A stretch of 64,000 nt of DNA from Rhizobium sp. (GCA_028290545.1 JAQGJP010000002.1:1-64000), one strand, 5' to 3'; shown: positions 19,229 through 28,838, counted from the first letter of the stretch. Notes: a model not told the origin generated them from the sequence alone. Made by a program: numbers and translations.

Positions 19229-20191
19229 ATGACCCTTCCCGCCATTCTCCGCGACGATCTCCGCATTCCCGTTGTCGCCGCGCCGCTGTTCATCATCTCG
19301 CATCCGGACCTGGTGATCGCCCAATGCAAGGCTGGCATTGTCGGCTCGTTCCCGGCGCTCAACGCCAGGCCCGAAAGCCAGGTCGATGAGTGGCTGGCCG
19401 AAATCACCGAGACACTCATGGCACACAACGCCGGTGGTTCCGGGAGACGGGCGGCACCCTTCGCCGTCAACCAGATCGTTCATGCCACCAACAGGCGGCT
19501 GGAGCACGATCTCCAGATGTGCGTGAAATACAAGGTGCCGATCGTCATTTCCTCCCTTGGTGCGGTGCCTGAGGTCAATGACGCGATCCATTCCTATGGT
19601 GGCATCGTGCTGCATGACGTGATCAACAACCGCCACGCCAATTCGGCGGTCCGCAAAGGCGCGGACGGATTGATCGCGGTGGCGGCCGGCGCCGGCGGAC
19701 ATGCGGGCAAGCTGTCGCCTTTCGCGCTGGTGCAGGAAATCCGCGAATGGTTTGACGGTCCGCTGCTGCTGTCGGGTGCCATTGCCAATGGCGGTGCGGT
19801 GCTGGCGGCACAGGCCATGGGTGCCGACCTGGCCTATATCGGCTCGCCCTTCATCGCCACACCCGAAGCCCGTGCGACCGACGCCTACAAGCAGATGATC
19901 GTCGACAGCCGCGCCGACGATATCGTCTATTCCAACTATTTCACCGGCATCCACGGCAACTACCTGAAGGGTTCGATCACCGCCGCCGGCATGGACCCGG
20001 CCCGGCTGCCGGAGGCCGATCCGTCGAAGATGGACTTCGAAAGACCGGAGGGCGGCGGCCCGAAGGCCTGGAAGGAAATCTGGGGCTCGGGGCAGGCGAT
20101 TTCAGCGGTCAAGGCCATCGAACCCGTTGAAAATCTGGTCAGCCGACTGGAGGCCGAATACCGTGCCGCCAGGATGCGTATCTGCGGCTGA
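19229..20191 (+). CDS. Nitronate monooxygenase / NPD-family FMN oxidoreductase
   Basis: A 320-residue TIM-barrel flavoprotein of the 2-nitropropane dioxygenase family. Key segments are PVVAAPLFIISHPDLVIAQCKAGIVGSFPALNAR at the N-terminus, the FMN phosphate part AVAAGAGGHAGKLSPF with the family histidine, and LLLSGAIANGGAVLAAQAMGADLAYIGSPFIAT. Such enzymes oxidise propionate-3-nitronate or nitroalkanes; the true substrate here is unknown. Monocistronic, upstream of tRNA-Thr. Confidence 0.88.
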   Translation: MTLPAILRDDLRIPVVAAPLFIISHPDLVIAQCKAGIVGSFPALNARPESQVDEWLAEITETLMAHNAGGSGRRAAPFAVNQIVHATNRRLEHDLQMCVKYKVPIVISSLGAVPEVNDAIHSYGGIVLHDVINNRHANSAVRKGADGLIAVAAGAGGHAGKLSPFALVQEIREWFDGPLLLSGAIANGGAVLAAQAMGADLAYIGSPFIATPEARATDAYKQMIVDSRADDIVYSNYFTGIHGNYLKGSITAAGMDPARLPEADPSKMDFERPEGGGPKAWKEIWGSGQAISAVKAIEPVENLVSRLEAEYRAARMRICG

Positions 20192-20313
20192 GCCGCCATC
20201 CGGCGGCATCGCCAAAAAAACGATTTCGTCGTCATTCCGGCTTGCAATCTTCCGCTTTTGCCGCTATCAGCGCGTCCAGAACAGGTGCCGGTTCAAGCCG
20301 GGGCTACCGGTTT

Positions 20314-20389
20314 GCCGCTTTAGCTCAGGTGGTAGAGCACATCATTCGTAATGATGGGGTCGCAGGTTCGAGTCCTGCAAGCGGCACCA
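20314..20389 (+). tRNA. tRNA-Thr (anticodon CGU)
   Basis: A complete 76-nt cloverleaf. Acceptor GCCGCTT (20314-20320) pairs with AAGCGGC (20379-20385), followed by A and an encoded CCA. The D-arm is GCTC...GAGC. The anticodon arm CATCA-TTCGTAA-TGATG puts CGT at positions 34-36, reading ACG threonine codons. The T-arm contains GGTTCGAGTCC. The DNA downstream looks accessory, so this tRNA may mark an island boundary. Confidence 0.97.
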
Positions 20390-20991
20390 AACAATTTCAA
20401 AGGCTTAGCGAAGAATTGTTTTACTCTGTTCTTGCCTCAGCAATCAAGCGGCCGGGAACTGCAGGGAATTCGCTTTCCGTTCGCATCGTCTCGATTCGGT
20501 TATCGGTAGCTGTAATTTCCCTGTATTTTTGCACGTATTTGTCAATATGCAATCATAAGTGACATTGGCTGCATGATGCAGCTCACGCTCTCCCCCAATT
20601 CGCCTTGCTCGGCGACCAGGCAGCCGCGAACTGAGGAAGGGATCGAAAGCGGACGCCTCATACCAAGTCTCGATGATGACAACCTATCGCGCCGGAGCGA
20701 TCTTGGCTTTCCGGCGCGGAGAAAACCGCAGATGGAGTTGCTCCTCCATCGAGTACTTTCGACAAGGCCGGAAGCCAAAAGCGCCCGGCCCTTCGGGTGG
20801 TCCGGGATTCGGCCGCCGGATGTGTCGCAATCCTCGACCGTAACCAAGATTACGCCCTCCGGTGTGCTCCTGCCCGGACGGTCGTTCCCGGTCCCACGCA
20901 ACAGGTCGTCATCATCGAGATTTGGTATAAGCTCGCGGAACTCCGTGCGAGTCCAACGTCCTTTTCCAGTTCCCCATGACCGAAAATACAC
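20390..20991. other. Non-coding stretch between tRNA-Thr and the MCP gene
   Basis: No convincing gene is seen. Open frames on both strands (20542-20995) overlap each other, have no family resemblance and arise from the inverted-repeat structure. The first 170 bp are comparatively AT-rich; the rest holds the nested repeat listed separately. Confidence 0.5.
20660..20928. repeat. Nested inverted-repeat element
   Basis: A 26-bp arm at 20660-20685 matches the reverse complement of 20903-20928 at 24 of 26 positions (left arm begins ATACCAAGTCTCGATGATG). Inside are shorter inverted pairs: ATCGC/GCGAT (20686-20700), TTGGCTTTCCGGC (20703-20715) against GCCGGAAGCCAA (20767-20778), and ATGGAG/CTCCAT (20732-20749). 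This could be a non-autonomous mobile repeat or a structured RNA. It is not a known family to me. Confidence 0.5.
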
Positions 20992-22353
20992 TTAGAATTC
21001 AGACCATGCCGGTTCGGTTGATCTGCCACCCGAAATGACGCGGGGAGTGAGCTTGGCGTGGGGTCGCGATGCCACTGTCGCAGATGAAGTAAAGCGCTGG
21101 GCAGTTTTTTGCAGTCCGTGAACCGAACCGCGCTGAGGCGATTCGGTGCCAAATTTGAATTGCTCCACCAGCCTCTGAAGGATACCAGCTTCGTTCGAAA
21201 GCATATTGGCTGCTGCATTGGTTTCTTCCACCATCGCGGCATTCTGTTGTGTGGTTTGATCCAACTGGTTCACAGCAGTGTTTACCTCAACGAGTCCGGT
21301 AGACTGTTCGCGTGTCGATACCGCAATGGATTCCATATGCTGATTGATGCTGACGATGAAGCCTCCAATGGATTTCAGCGAGTCCCCGGTTTCCGAAACC
21401 AGCTTGACGCCGATGGCGACTTCATTTGTTGATGTCTGGATCAGACCCTTGATTTCCTTGGCTGCCGTTGCGGCGCGTTGGGCCAGCTCACGCACCTCTT
21501 GCGCGACGACGGCAAATCCTTTTCCGGCTTCACCCGCTCTTGCTGCTTCGACCCCTGCGTTCAGTGCCAACAGATTGGTCTGAAAGGCGATCTCGTCTAT
21601 GACGCCGATAATGTTTGAGATTTTGGCGGAAGAATCCTCAATCCGCCCCATCGCATTGACCGCGCGTGAAACCACTTCGCCGGATTTGGCGGCGCTGTCA
21701 TTGGCTTGGGCTGCGACGTGTCGGGCTTCCTCGGCTCGCTTTGAGGAAGAAGCGACGTTGACGGTGATTTGATCCAACGCGGCTGCAGTCTCTTCCAAGG
21801 CCGCAGCCTGCTGTTCCGTACGCTTGGCCAAATCGTCGGCTCCGCCGCTGATTTCCTGAGAACCGTCATTAATTGTGCCGACGCTGCTGGAAATGCCGGA
21901 GAGAGTTTCAGCCAGTTGCTTGATCGCCGAGTTGAAGTCGTGGCGCAGGGACTCAAAATCCGGTGTGAAAGCTTCGGTCAATTGGAACGCCAGGTCGCCA
22001 TCCGCCAGACGCTTCAATCCAACTGCAAGGCCGGATGTCGCAATTTGCAGGCGCTGTGCGGCATCAGCTTCGGCCTCTGCGTGATCGGCGATACGGTTTG
22101 CTTCGGCCTGATGGCGGCTGGCTTCCATCTGTTGGTCTGCTTCAATCTTGGCGATCGCCGTTTGTCGAAAAACTTCCACAGCCGCCGCCATTGCGCCGAT
22201 TTCATCGGAGCGGTCGACAAAGGGAATCTGCGAAACGGTGTCACCCGCCGCCAGGTTCTTCATGGATTCCGTAATATTTGCGACGGGCTTTGAAATACCG
22301 AAGAGTGTATTAAATTTTTCTAATTGAAGCTCATCAATTGCAATTGCCGACAA
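20992..22353 (-). CDS. Methyl-accepting chemotaxis protein lacking its N-terminal sensor part (probable pseudogene)
   Basis: The reading frame codes for a HAMP domain beginning at about residue 20 ([19 protein letters not shown]) and a full MCP signalling domain with the hairpin tip [38 protein letters not shown]. There are no transmembrane helices and no ligand domain. The only upstream start is a TTG at 22353, directly after an in-frame TGA and without a ribosome site. A family member would have about 200 more residues. The break falls near 22300 and adjoins the GGDEF-EAL/PstS-like block and an IS remnant, so the 5' end was probably lost by rearrangement. The C-terminus ends in AWSEF, close to the CheR/CheB-docking pentapeptide type. 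Confidence 0.8.
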   Translation of the reverse strand: MSAIAIDELQLEKFNTLFGISKPVANITESMKNLAAGDTVSQIPFVDRSDEIGAMAAAVEVFRQTAIAKIEADQQMEASRHQAEANRIADHAEAEADAAQRLQIATSGLAVGLKRLADGDLAFQLTEAFTPDFESLRHDFNSAIKQLAETLSGISSSVGTINDGSQEISGGADDLAKRTEQQAAALEETAAALDQITVNVASSSKRAEEARHVAAQANDSAAKSGEVVSRAVNAMGRIEDSSAKISNIIGVIDEIAFQTNLLALNAGVEAARAGEAGKGFAVVAQEVRELAQRAATAAKEIKGLIQTSTNEVAIGVKLVSETGDSLKSIGGFIVSINQHMESIAVSTREQSTGLVEVNTAVNQLDQTTQQNAAMVEETNAAANMLSNEAGILQRLVEQFKFGTESPQRGSVHGLQKTAQRFTSSATVASRPHAKLTPRVISGGRSTEPAWSEF

Positions 22354-22423
22354 TCAAGGTGTACATTTGTCCTTTGAGAATTAGAACGTGTGCAGCGGCG
22401 TCAGAGGTGAGCTGCTCGCCTTC

Positions 22424-24613
22424 TTAGCGGCGTCCAGTAGATCCGGCGCTGACCACGCGGACTTGGGCTTGGCGAAGGCCGAGCCGGACGATGAGTTCCG
22501 CGATCTCGCCGGCTGGTCGTGGCTGGCTGAAGAGATAGCCTTGTACCTCTGTGTAACCTTCATTCTTGACCCGCTCGAACTGTTCGCGGGTCTCTACCCC
22601 TTCGGCGGTGGTCAACATACCGAGGCTGACGCCGATGGCGGATACGGCGCGTACGATCGCGAGGCTTTCATCCCGGTCCGACATTTCGTTGATGAAGGAG
22701 CGGTCGATCTTGATCTTGTCAAAGGGGAACTTACGGAGGTAACTCAGTGACGAATACCCGGTTCCGAAATCGTCCATGGAAATGCGGATGCCAAGGTCGC
22801 GGAGCTGATACAGGATGCGAAGGGTATTGTCGTTGTCGAGCAGGAGCACCGACTCTGTGATTTCGAGTTCGAGCCGACTTGGCGACAGACCCGAAGCTGC
22901 AAGGGCTGCTGCAACATCCGACACCAGGTTGCCGTTCTTGAACTGCACCGGTGACAGGTTGACGGCGATTCTGATGTCTTCGGGCCACTTGGTCGCCTGC
23001 TTGCAGGCCTCGGTGATCACCCACTCGCCGATCGGAACGATCAGCCCCGTCTCCTCTGCCAGCGGAATGAAGTCGTCGGGTTGCACCATCCCTCGTTCCG
23101 GATGCTGCCAGCGCAGCAGTGCCTCGAACCCCAGGATCGCTTCGGTCCCGATATCGATGATAGGCTGGTAGTAGAGCTGGAGCTGCCCCAGTTCCGTGGC
23201 TTTGCGCAGGTCGGATTCAAGCGACCTGCGCAGCTGCACGCGGGAATCCATGCCCGCCTCGAAGTATCGGTAGGTCCCACGTCCATCGGCCTTGGCACGA
23301 TAGAGAGCAAGGTCGGCATTCTTAAGCAGCGCTATCGGAGTGATGCCGTCCGCGGGGCTGAGTGAAATGCCGATGCTGACGCCGACCACAACCTGACAGC
23401 CCTCGATATCGAATGGCGCGGCCATCAACTCGACCAGCCGGATAGCCAGAGCAGTGGCGTTCTCCGGTTGGGCAACGTTTGTCTGCAAAATGGCGAACTC
23501 GTCGCCTCCAAGACGGGCTACAACATCGGTGTCGCGTGTGGCACCGTTCAGCCGCGCCGTCACCGCCCGCAGCAGCGCGTCGCCGGCAGGGTGGCCGAGC
23601 GTGTCGTTGACGATCTTGAAGTTGTCGAGGTCGAGGCAGAACACGGCGAAGGCTAGGCTCGGCTCGGTGTGGGTGAGAGCCTGCTCCAGCCGTTCGTTGA
23701 AATGCATGCGGTTGGGCAAATTGGTGAGCGCATCGTGGCGCGCCATGTGCGAAATCTTGGCTTCGGCGCGCCGCCGCTCGGTGATGTCCTCATAGGTCAC
23801 GACTTCGCCGCCGTTGGCCATGCCCTGACGGAGCACGGAAATGATGATGCCGTTGGCCCGGCGAAGGACGCTGGCGTCCTCAGCTTCGCCGCTGACGGTG
23901 CCGTGGTAGGCTGCGGCCCCCTCCGACAGGTCCATAAGTTGGGACTCTGTCATGCCTGCCACCATGGCGTCAGGCGGAAGGCCGAGCAACTCGGCAAAAC
24001 GCGGGTTGGAAACCATCAGGCGATGATCCGTATCGAACATGCAGAGGCCCTGCGACATATTGTCGAGGGCGCTTTCGAAGCGCATCGTCTGCGCTTCCAG
24101 CGCGCCCAATGTGCGATCAAGGACCTTGAGGGGCAAAACCCGCAACGCGAAGAATATGCCAAAGCCGAGCACGCTGCTGAACAAAGCGACAACCCCAGCC
24201 TCGATGAATTGCGGCCGCAGGCTGCCGGCGGACTCTATCCGGCCGACCTCCTGTCCACCCACGACAACCCCGACGCTGCGCGTAGCGATCGGGAATTCGG
24301 GCGCTTCGCCCGTTTCCAGCAGGAGCTCGCCGCCGCTGTCGAAAACGCGCTGCTGATAACCGCTTGCGTGTGCTTCGGGCACCTCGATGATTTCTGCTAT
24401 GCGTACGACTTGGTACTTCCAGAGATCGCCGTTAGAGTAGATGTACTTCGCCAGCCGATTGGCCTTCAGATGCGCCTCGAACGAAAGCGTTGTGCCCATG
24501 TGCGAGGCAACGATCAGCAGATACCCGGCCGGGACGAGAACCGCGGTTGTGATGGCGACGGCCAGACCGATGCCGCTGACGAGGGCGCGCAACCTGTGCT
24601 GCGGGGTCTTCAT
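22424..24613 (-). CDS. Membrane PAS-GGDEF-EAL cyclic-di-GMP enzyme
   Basis: A 729-residue protein. TM1 (about 12-36), a periplasmic stretch (about 37-130), TM2 (about 135-160), PAS (about 178-285, NMSQGLCMFDTDHRLMVSNPRF), GGDEF with intact RLGGDEFAIL (about residues 366-375), and EAL with intact GFEALLRW (about 494-501) and later DDFGTGYSSLSYLRKFPFDKIKID. Both diguanylate cyclase and phosphodiesterase signatures look complete, so the net activity may depend on a signal. It is translationally coupled (4-bp overlap) to the upstream periplasmic binding protein gene, suggesting that protein delivers the signal to the periplasmic part. Confidence 0.9.
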   Translation of the reverse strand: MKTPQHRLRALVSGIGLAVAITTAVLVPAGYLLIVASHMGTTLSFEAHLKANRLAKYIYSNGDLWKYQVVRIAEIIEVPEAHASGYQQRVFDSGGELLLETGEAPEFPIATRSVGVVVGGQEVGRIESAGSLRPQFIEAGVVALFSSVLGFGIFFALRVLPLKVLDRTLGALEAQTMRFESALDNMSQGLCMFDTDHRLMVSNPRFAELLGLPPDAMVAGMTESQLMDLSEGAAAYHGTVSGEAEDASVLRRANGIIISVLRQGMANGGEVVTYEDITERRRAEAKISHMARHDALTNLPNRMHFNERLEQALTHTEPSLAFAVFCLDLDNFKIVNDTLGHPAGDALLRAVTARLNGATRDTDVVARLGGDEFAILQTNVAQPENATALAIRLVELMAAPFDIEGCQVVVGVSIGISLSPADGITPIALLKNADLALYRAKADGRGTYRYFEAGMDSRVQLRRSLESDLRKATELGQLQLYYQPIIDIGTEAILGFEALLRWQHPERGMVQPDDFIPLAEETGLIVPIGEWVITEACKQATKWPEDIRIAVNLSPVQFKNGNLVSDVAAALAASGLSPSRLELEITESVLLLDNDNTLRILYQLRDLGIRISMDDFGTGYSSLSYLRKFPFDKIKIDRSFINEMSDRDESLAIVRAVSAIGVSLGMLTTAEGVETREQFERVKNEGYTEVQGYLFSQPRPAGEIAELIVRLGLRQAQVRVVSAGSTGRR

Positions 24614-25440
24614 TCGTCGATCGCCAGAATCCCGACCTTGTTGAGGATGGCTTCGCCCTCGGGGGTCGCGAGAAAGCTCAGGAAGGCCGTGGCTTCGGCA
24701 CTGACGTCAGTGGGAACCATCATGAACAGCGTCTTGCCATAGGGGTAGGAGCCGTCCTGGTAGGACGCCATGCTGGGGAGGACGCCGTCGATGGCCACGA
24801 ACCGCAGGTTATGTTTCTCGGTCATGATCTGGGTCAAGGTAATGCCAACCAGTGAGCCGTCGGTCTTTTCGGCGGCGGCGGCGTTGTCCTGATCATTTGC
24901 GGCGACCGACAGGTCGGGGCGGAGCCGTGCCGTTTCCAGGGCTTCGGCCAGTCCGGGAAATAACTTGCCCATGACCATCGTGTCGCTGTCCCCTACCGGC
25001 CGCAGGATAATGCGCAACGGTGTTCCGTCTGGCCATGTCGCCTGGTCGGCAGAGTAAATCGCGGCGATGTCTTTGCTGGCTAAGCCGTCCGGGCCTGGGC
25101 GCGAAGTCACCAGGCCGAACGGGGTTCGGAAGGTCGCCACGACCTTCAGACCCATGGCGGCTTCCTTTTCCTTGAGCGTCCGTCCCGCCACGGCCAAGCC
25201 CAGGATACCGTCGGCAGTAGCGGCGATGCCCCCACCCGTGCCAAGGTCGGGGATCACCTTCAGCGTGATGCCGGTGGCTTTGGTGAATGCCGGCCCGATC
25301 AGCATGAGAGCCTCGGTGACCGCGCCGGTGCCCCCGACCGCGAGTGTTGCGGCCCTCGCCAGATGAGGGGTGGAAATGATCGCAACGAGAGCGATGCCCA
25401 AAGATAGAATATTCACGAACGATTTCATGTAATTGTCCAT
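24610..25440 (-). CDS. PstS-like periplasmic substrate-binding protein
   Basis: A 276-residue secreted protein with signal peptide (FVNILSLGIALVAIISTPHLARA) and the PBP type-2 pattern of phosphate-type binding proteins: VGGTGAVTEALMLIGPAF, GTGGGIAATADGILGLAVAGR, and late SYPYGKTLFMMVPTDVSAEATAFLSFL. It has no transporter genes beside it; its stop overlaps the start of the GGDEF-EAL gene by 4 bp. It is therefore more likely a sensor partner than a transport component, as NspS is to MbaA in Vibrio cholerae. The ligand could be phosphate or another oxyanion. The start is uncertain between 25440 and 25428. Confidence 0.8.
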   Translation of the reverse strand: MDNYMKSFVNILSLGIALVAIISTPHLARAATLAVGGTGAVTEALMLIGPAFTKATGITLKVIPDLGTGGGIAATADGILGLAVAGRTLKEKEAAMGLKVVATFRTPFGLVTSRPGPDGLASKDIAAIYSADQATWPDGTPLRIILRPVGDSDTMVMGKLFPGLAEALETARLRPDLSVAANDQDNAAAAEKTDGSLVGITLTQIMTEKHNLRFVAIDGVLPSMASYQDGSYPYGKTLFMMVPTDVSAEATAFLSFLATPEGEAILNKVGILAIDE

Positions 25441-25589
25441 TTCCTTTTGGTAATGACAAAATAAATTGATCGGGAACCAGGTCTTGTTTTCTATTAGACA
25501 GCCTCAATGAATTAAATAACTGTAAATAGGCGCTCAGAACAATTTCCGATGCAATCCTGAACTTGGCATATGCAATTTTTATACCCCAA

Positions 25590-26089
25590 AATGTGCTGGC
25601 GAAAACGGTAGCGGCGGCTCCAAGTGTCGATGTCAAAACGCTGCATGCCAAGATTGGCGACTGACGCTGGAGAACGATTTTTTTTGCAAGTGCGCTCGGC
25701 AAGGCGGGATTGCTGGGGGACACGAAATGATCGACCGCTCGCCCAAGCTATCCGTGGTGCGTCAGGCGACGCTTCTCGGCTTCAGCCGTGGCAGCGTCTA
25801 TTATCTGCCGCGACCTGTATCTGGCGGCAATCCAGCGCTGATGCGGCGGCGGACGAATGCCGCGCATTCGCTTGGGGATCGACGAACTGCATCTCGACTA
25901 TCCGTTCGCGGAAGCCGGATGTTGCAGGGGCTTTTGAAGACAGAAGGGCTGCAAGCCGGGCGTTTGCACGTCGCCAAGCTGATGAAGACGATGGGCATCG
26001 AGGCGATCTACCGCCGTCCGAACACCTCGAAACCTGAGCCGGGACACAAGATATACCCCTATCTCCTGCGCAAACTGCCGGTCATCTAA
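25590..26089 (+). mobile_element. Degenerate IS3-family transposase remnant
   Basis: Fragments of an IS3-type orfA-orfB pair are readable but broken. The end of orfA appears as SVDVKTLHAKIGD near 25623-25664, then a frameshift (normally followed by LTLENDF). The orfB start KLSVVRQATLLGFSRGSVYYLPRP lies at 25745-25816, another shift follows, then IDELHLDYPF and SRMLQGLLKTEGLQAGRLHVAKLMKTMGIEAIYRRPNTSKP. Homology stops at KIYPYLLRKLPV (26085), where intact elements continue into the DDE catalytic core. The element is dead and marks an old insertion between the c-di-GMP pair and the IclR cluster. Confidence 0.85.
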
Positions 26090-26268
26090 TCGAGGCGGAA
26101 ATCCACTTAACCAAGCGCCCAAACTGTTCAGACAAACCGAACCAGCTCTGTGCTCGAAGCGGCCTGACCGGAGCGACGGCTGGCAACCATCCGCGGTGTG
26201 AACACCAAGCTCCAGGTCGTGCATTTTAAATGCAGCGACCGGTAACTGGGCAGATAGGGGTCCTACGC

Positions 26269-27060
26269 TTATCGCGATGACAACGCGCGGCTGCTGGCCA
26301 GCAATCGGTCGCGCAGCATGCCGGTTTGACCCTCGGAAAGATCTATCGGCAGGACGAGACAAATCGTGGCCTCGACCAAGCCAACTGCGTCATAGATCGG
26401 TGCAGCCAGGCATTGCGCGACCGTGTCGACGAGGCCTTTGGTCAGGCAATAGCCGTCGTGTCGGGCTTTTTCGATCGCTTCGAGGAAATCATTGATCTCG
26501 ATGCGACGCCCATCCGGCAGGACGAAATCTTCCGGCGGGATCAATTCCACGATCTCTTTGCGGCTGCGGCCAGCGAGCAGGAGGCGGCCCGATGCAGTCC
26601 AGGGAAGTGGAATCTGAACGCCGACGGCGGAGCTGATGCGGAACGGCCGGTTTCCCACACACATGTGCATGAGCGTATAGCGACCGTTATGGAGGACACA
26701 GAATTCGCTGGTCTCGCCGGTCTCCCTCGCCAGCCGGTCCACTTCCATGCGGGCGCGCTTGGCCAGCGAGTTTTCGTGAATGTAGCTAAGCCCGTAAAGA
26801 TATATCCGCTTGCCAAAGAAGATACGTGAATCCTCCTGCGAGATTTCCAGCAGCCCGGCCTCCGTCAGGTCATTGACCAGAGTGTAGGTCGAAGAGCGCG
26901 GTGCGTTAAGGGCGTTGGCGAGCGCGCCAATCCTGATCCCTTCTCCGCGTCTTTGCAGGAATTCGAGGATTTGGAGAATCCGGTCAACGCCGCGCTCGCG
27001 GCGCTGGACGGCATTCGTCTTTGCCTCCAAGGCATCGTTTATCATGTTTGGCTCTTGCAT
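26269..27060 (-). CDS. IclR-family transcriptional regulator
   Basis: A 263-residue regulator with an N-terminal winged helix-turn-helix (DRILQILEFLQRRGEGIRIGALANALNAPRSSTYTLVNDLTEAGLL) and a C-terminal IclR effector domain (TGETSEFCVLHNGRY, IPLPWTASGRLLLAG, GYCLTKGLVDTVAQCLAAPIYD). It is divergent from the Dpp-type operon starting at 27291 and is the only regulator in that cluster, so it most likely controls it in response to the imported compound or a breakdown product. The start could be 27060 or 27045. Confidence 0.9.
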   Translation of the reverse strand: MQEPNMINDALEAKTNAVQRRERGVDRILQILEFLQRRGEGIRIGALANALNAPRSSTYTLVNDLTEAGLLEISQEDSRIFFGKRIYLYGLSYIHENSLAKRARMEVDRLARETGETSEFCVLHNGRYTLMHMCVGNRPFRISSAVGVQIPLPWTASGRLLLAGRSRKEIVELIPPEDFVLPDGRRIEINDFLEAIEKARHDGYCLTKGLVDTVAQCLAAPIYDAVGLVEATICLVLPIDLSEGQTGMLRDRLLASSRALSSR

Positions 27061-27290
27061 ATTTCTCTCTTATGGGTATTCTGTCTTCATTGCGGGACAG
27101 TTGTCTCGTATATAGTACAATTATTAAGGAGGGCAAGCCATCTGACCGACGAGCAGCGGCGCGTAGCTTCTGGCCGGGCGGCATCCATGGGTAGGTGTCA
27201 AGATCACAATCCTGGTAGGTTTAGTTGAAGTCACAATCGTAACGTGCGGCAAATCATACATTGTGCGCTCGATAAAAAAAGGGGAATAAG
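27061..27290. promoter_or_regulatory. Divergent iclR / peptide-transporter control region
   Basis: A 230-bp spacer that is AT-richer than its surroundings. It holds two overlapping short palindromes, CTGTC-N10-GACAG (27081-27100) and GACA-GT-TGTC (27096-27105), next to the AT-rich stretch 27105-27130. These are candidate IclR sites. GGGGAA just before 27291 is the ribosome site of the binding-protein gene. Confidence 0.35.
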
Positions 27291-28838
27291 ATGAAAAATT
27301 ACAAAACGGCTCATTTGGCTACGGCGTGCTTGGCCTTATTCTTCGCGACTTCGGGCGCCATGGCCGCAGATCAATGCGAGAAGCGTGGCGGTGTGCTCAA
27401 GATTGCCGATGCGGTCCCGATCGGCCTGGATCCGTATCTGACGACTTCATTTTCGTCGCTGGCTGTCTATGAGCAAATGTACAACGCACTGCTCACCCAG
27501 GACTACGACACCAAGCTGAAGCCGGACCTCGCCGAGAAATGGGAGATCAGCGACGACGGCAAGACCTACACCTTCCATCTTCGCCACGGTGTCAAGTTTC
27601 ACAATGGCCGGGAACTGGTCGCCGACGATGTGGTCTACAGCCTCCAGCGGCTGCTTGATCCGGATACCCAGGCTCCGCTCGCCGGCTATTTCAGTTCGAT
27701 CGACCACGTCACGGCATCCGAAAAATACACCGTGAAGTTGAATTTGAAGGAGCCGGATTCATCCATGCTGTATAAGCTCAGCAATCGCCGGCCGGCCTCT
27801 ATCGTGGCCAAGGAGGTTGTGGAGGCCAATGGCGGCAATCTCAAGACGGCTGATGGGGGCACAGGCCCATTCAAGCTGGCTGAATTCACAACGGACGTCA
27901 GCGTGAAGCTTGAACGCTTCAATGATTATTTCGAGAAGGGCCTGCCTTGCCTGGATGGCGTCGATATCTTCTTCAACAACGATGAATCCGCGCGTCTCGC
28001 GTCGCTTCGTTCTGGCCAGGTCGATACAACATTCTTCAAGGATCCCAAGAATGTCGATGTGCTCAAGGGCAATGACAATCTGACAATCCTTGAACAGCCC
28101 AGCCAGGTGCGGGATGTTTTCATTCTGAACAACAGCTATCCGCCCTTCGACAACAAGTTGGTTCGGCAGGCGTTCAGCTATGCCATTAACCGTCAGGATG
28201 TCCTTGATGTGGCCTACGACGGTCACGGCTACATGACCGGAGTCATTCCGCCGGGGGAAAAGCTCTGGGCCATCCCGGCGACCCCCGAGAGCTACCCTTC
28301 CTACGCCTTCAACGTGGACAAGGCCAAGCAGCTGATTGCCGAATCGGGTGTCCAGACTCCGATCAAGATCGTCGTCAATACGCCGACCATTTTCCCGCAA
28401 AGCCTGCCGATCGCGCAATTGCTCAAGGCGCAATTGCAGGAGATCGGTGTGGACGTGGAGATCAACGTCATGGAGTGGGCGACCTACCAGGCTGCGGAGC
28501 GCAAGCGTGAGTTCCAGTCCGAAGTTGGTGGCTTCAGCGGACGCCCCGACCCGGACGTGTATGTCTATGGAGAGTTCTACAGCAAGGCTTCGGGCAACGT
28601 CTCAAAAATAAACTCGCCGACGGTAGACCGTCTGGCGGAGCAGGGCAGGGCTGCCACCGACCTGGCCACGCGGCAGAAAATCTATGCCGATGCGCAGAAG
28701 GCAATCGTCGACGAGGCAGGATTCATTTTCCTCGGGGTGGGCTCGGACTACGAGGTCTTGTCGAAGAAGGTCAAAGGCTTCCACCTCATGCCCAACCGTT
28801 TCCGGCTCTCTGTAAAACAGACTTGGCTCGACGAGTAA
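27291..28838 (+). CDS. Peptide/opine-type ABC transporter substrate-binding protein (SBP family 5)
   Basis: A 515-residue DppA/OppA-type periplasmic protein. The signal peptide ends at AMA-AD (residue 25). Family 5 signatures are DYDTKLKPDLAEKWEISDDGKTYTFHLRHGVKFHNGREL, VRQAFSYAINRQDVLDVAYDG and LLKAQLQEIGVDVEINVMEW. It captures a peptide-like or amide-like compound for the permeases encoded just downstream (25-bp gap). First gene of the IclR-linked operon. The ligand is not readable from sequence. Confidence 0.93.
   Translation: MKNYKTAHLATACLALFFATSGAMAADQCEKRGGVLKIADAVPIGLDPYLTTSFSSLAVYEQMYNALLTQDYDTKLKPDLAEKWEISDDGKTYTFHLRHGVKFHNGRELVADDVVYSLQRLLDPDTQAPLAGYFSSIDHVTASEKYTVKLNLKEPDSSMLYKLSNRRPASIVAKEVVEANGGNLKTADGGTGPFKLAEFTTDVSVKLERFNDYFEKGLPCLDGVDIFFNNDESARLASLRSGQVDTTFFKDPKNVDVLKGNDNLTILEQPSQVRDVFILNNSYPPFDNKLVRQAFSYAINRQDVLDVAYDGHGYMTGVIPPGEKLWAIPATPESYPSYAFNVDKAKQLIAESGVQTPIKIVVNTPTIFPQSLPIAQLLKAQLQEIGVDVEINVMEWATYQAAERKREFQSEVGGFSGRPDPDVYVYGEFYSKASGNVSKINSPTVDRLAEQGRAATDLATRQKIYADAQKAIVDEAGFIFLGVGSDYEVLSKKVKGFHLMPNRFRLSVKQTWLDE

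Noticed and set aside
20366-20389. Search for a repeat of the tRNA-Thr 3' end as an attachment site at the other end of the accessory block
   Set aside because: No copy of the T-arm/acceptor sequence was found near 39900, 46000 or 56000 by reading; no integrase gene either.
20542-20995. Two overlapping frames of about 140-150 codons on opposite strands after tRNA-Thr
   Set aside because: They mirror the inverted repeat (both contain a LDDD segment from the same arm), lack ribosome sites and resemble no family.
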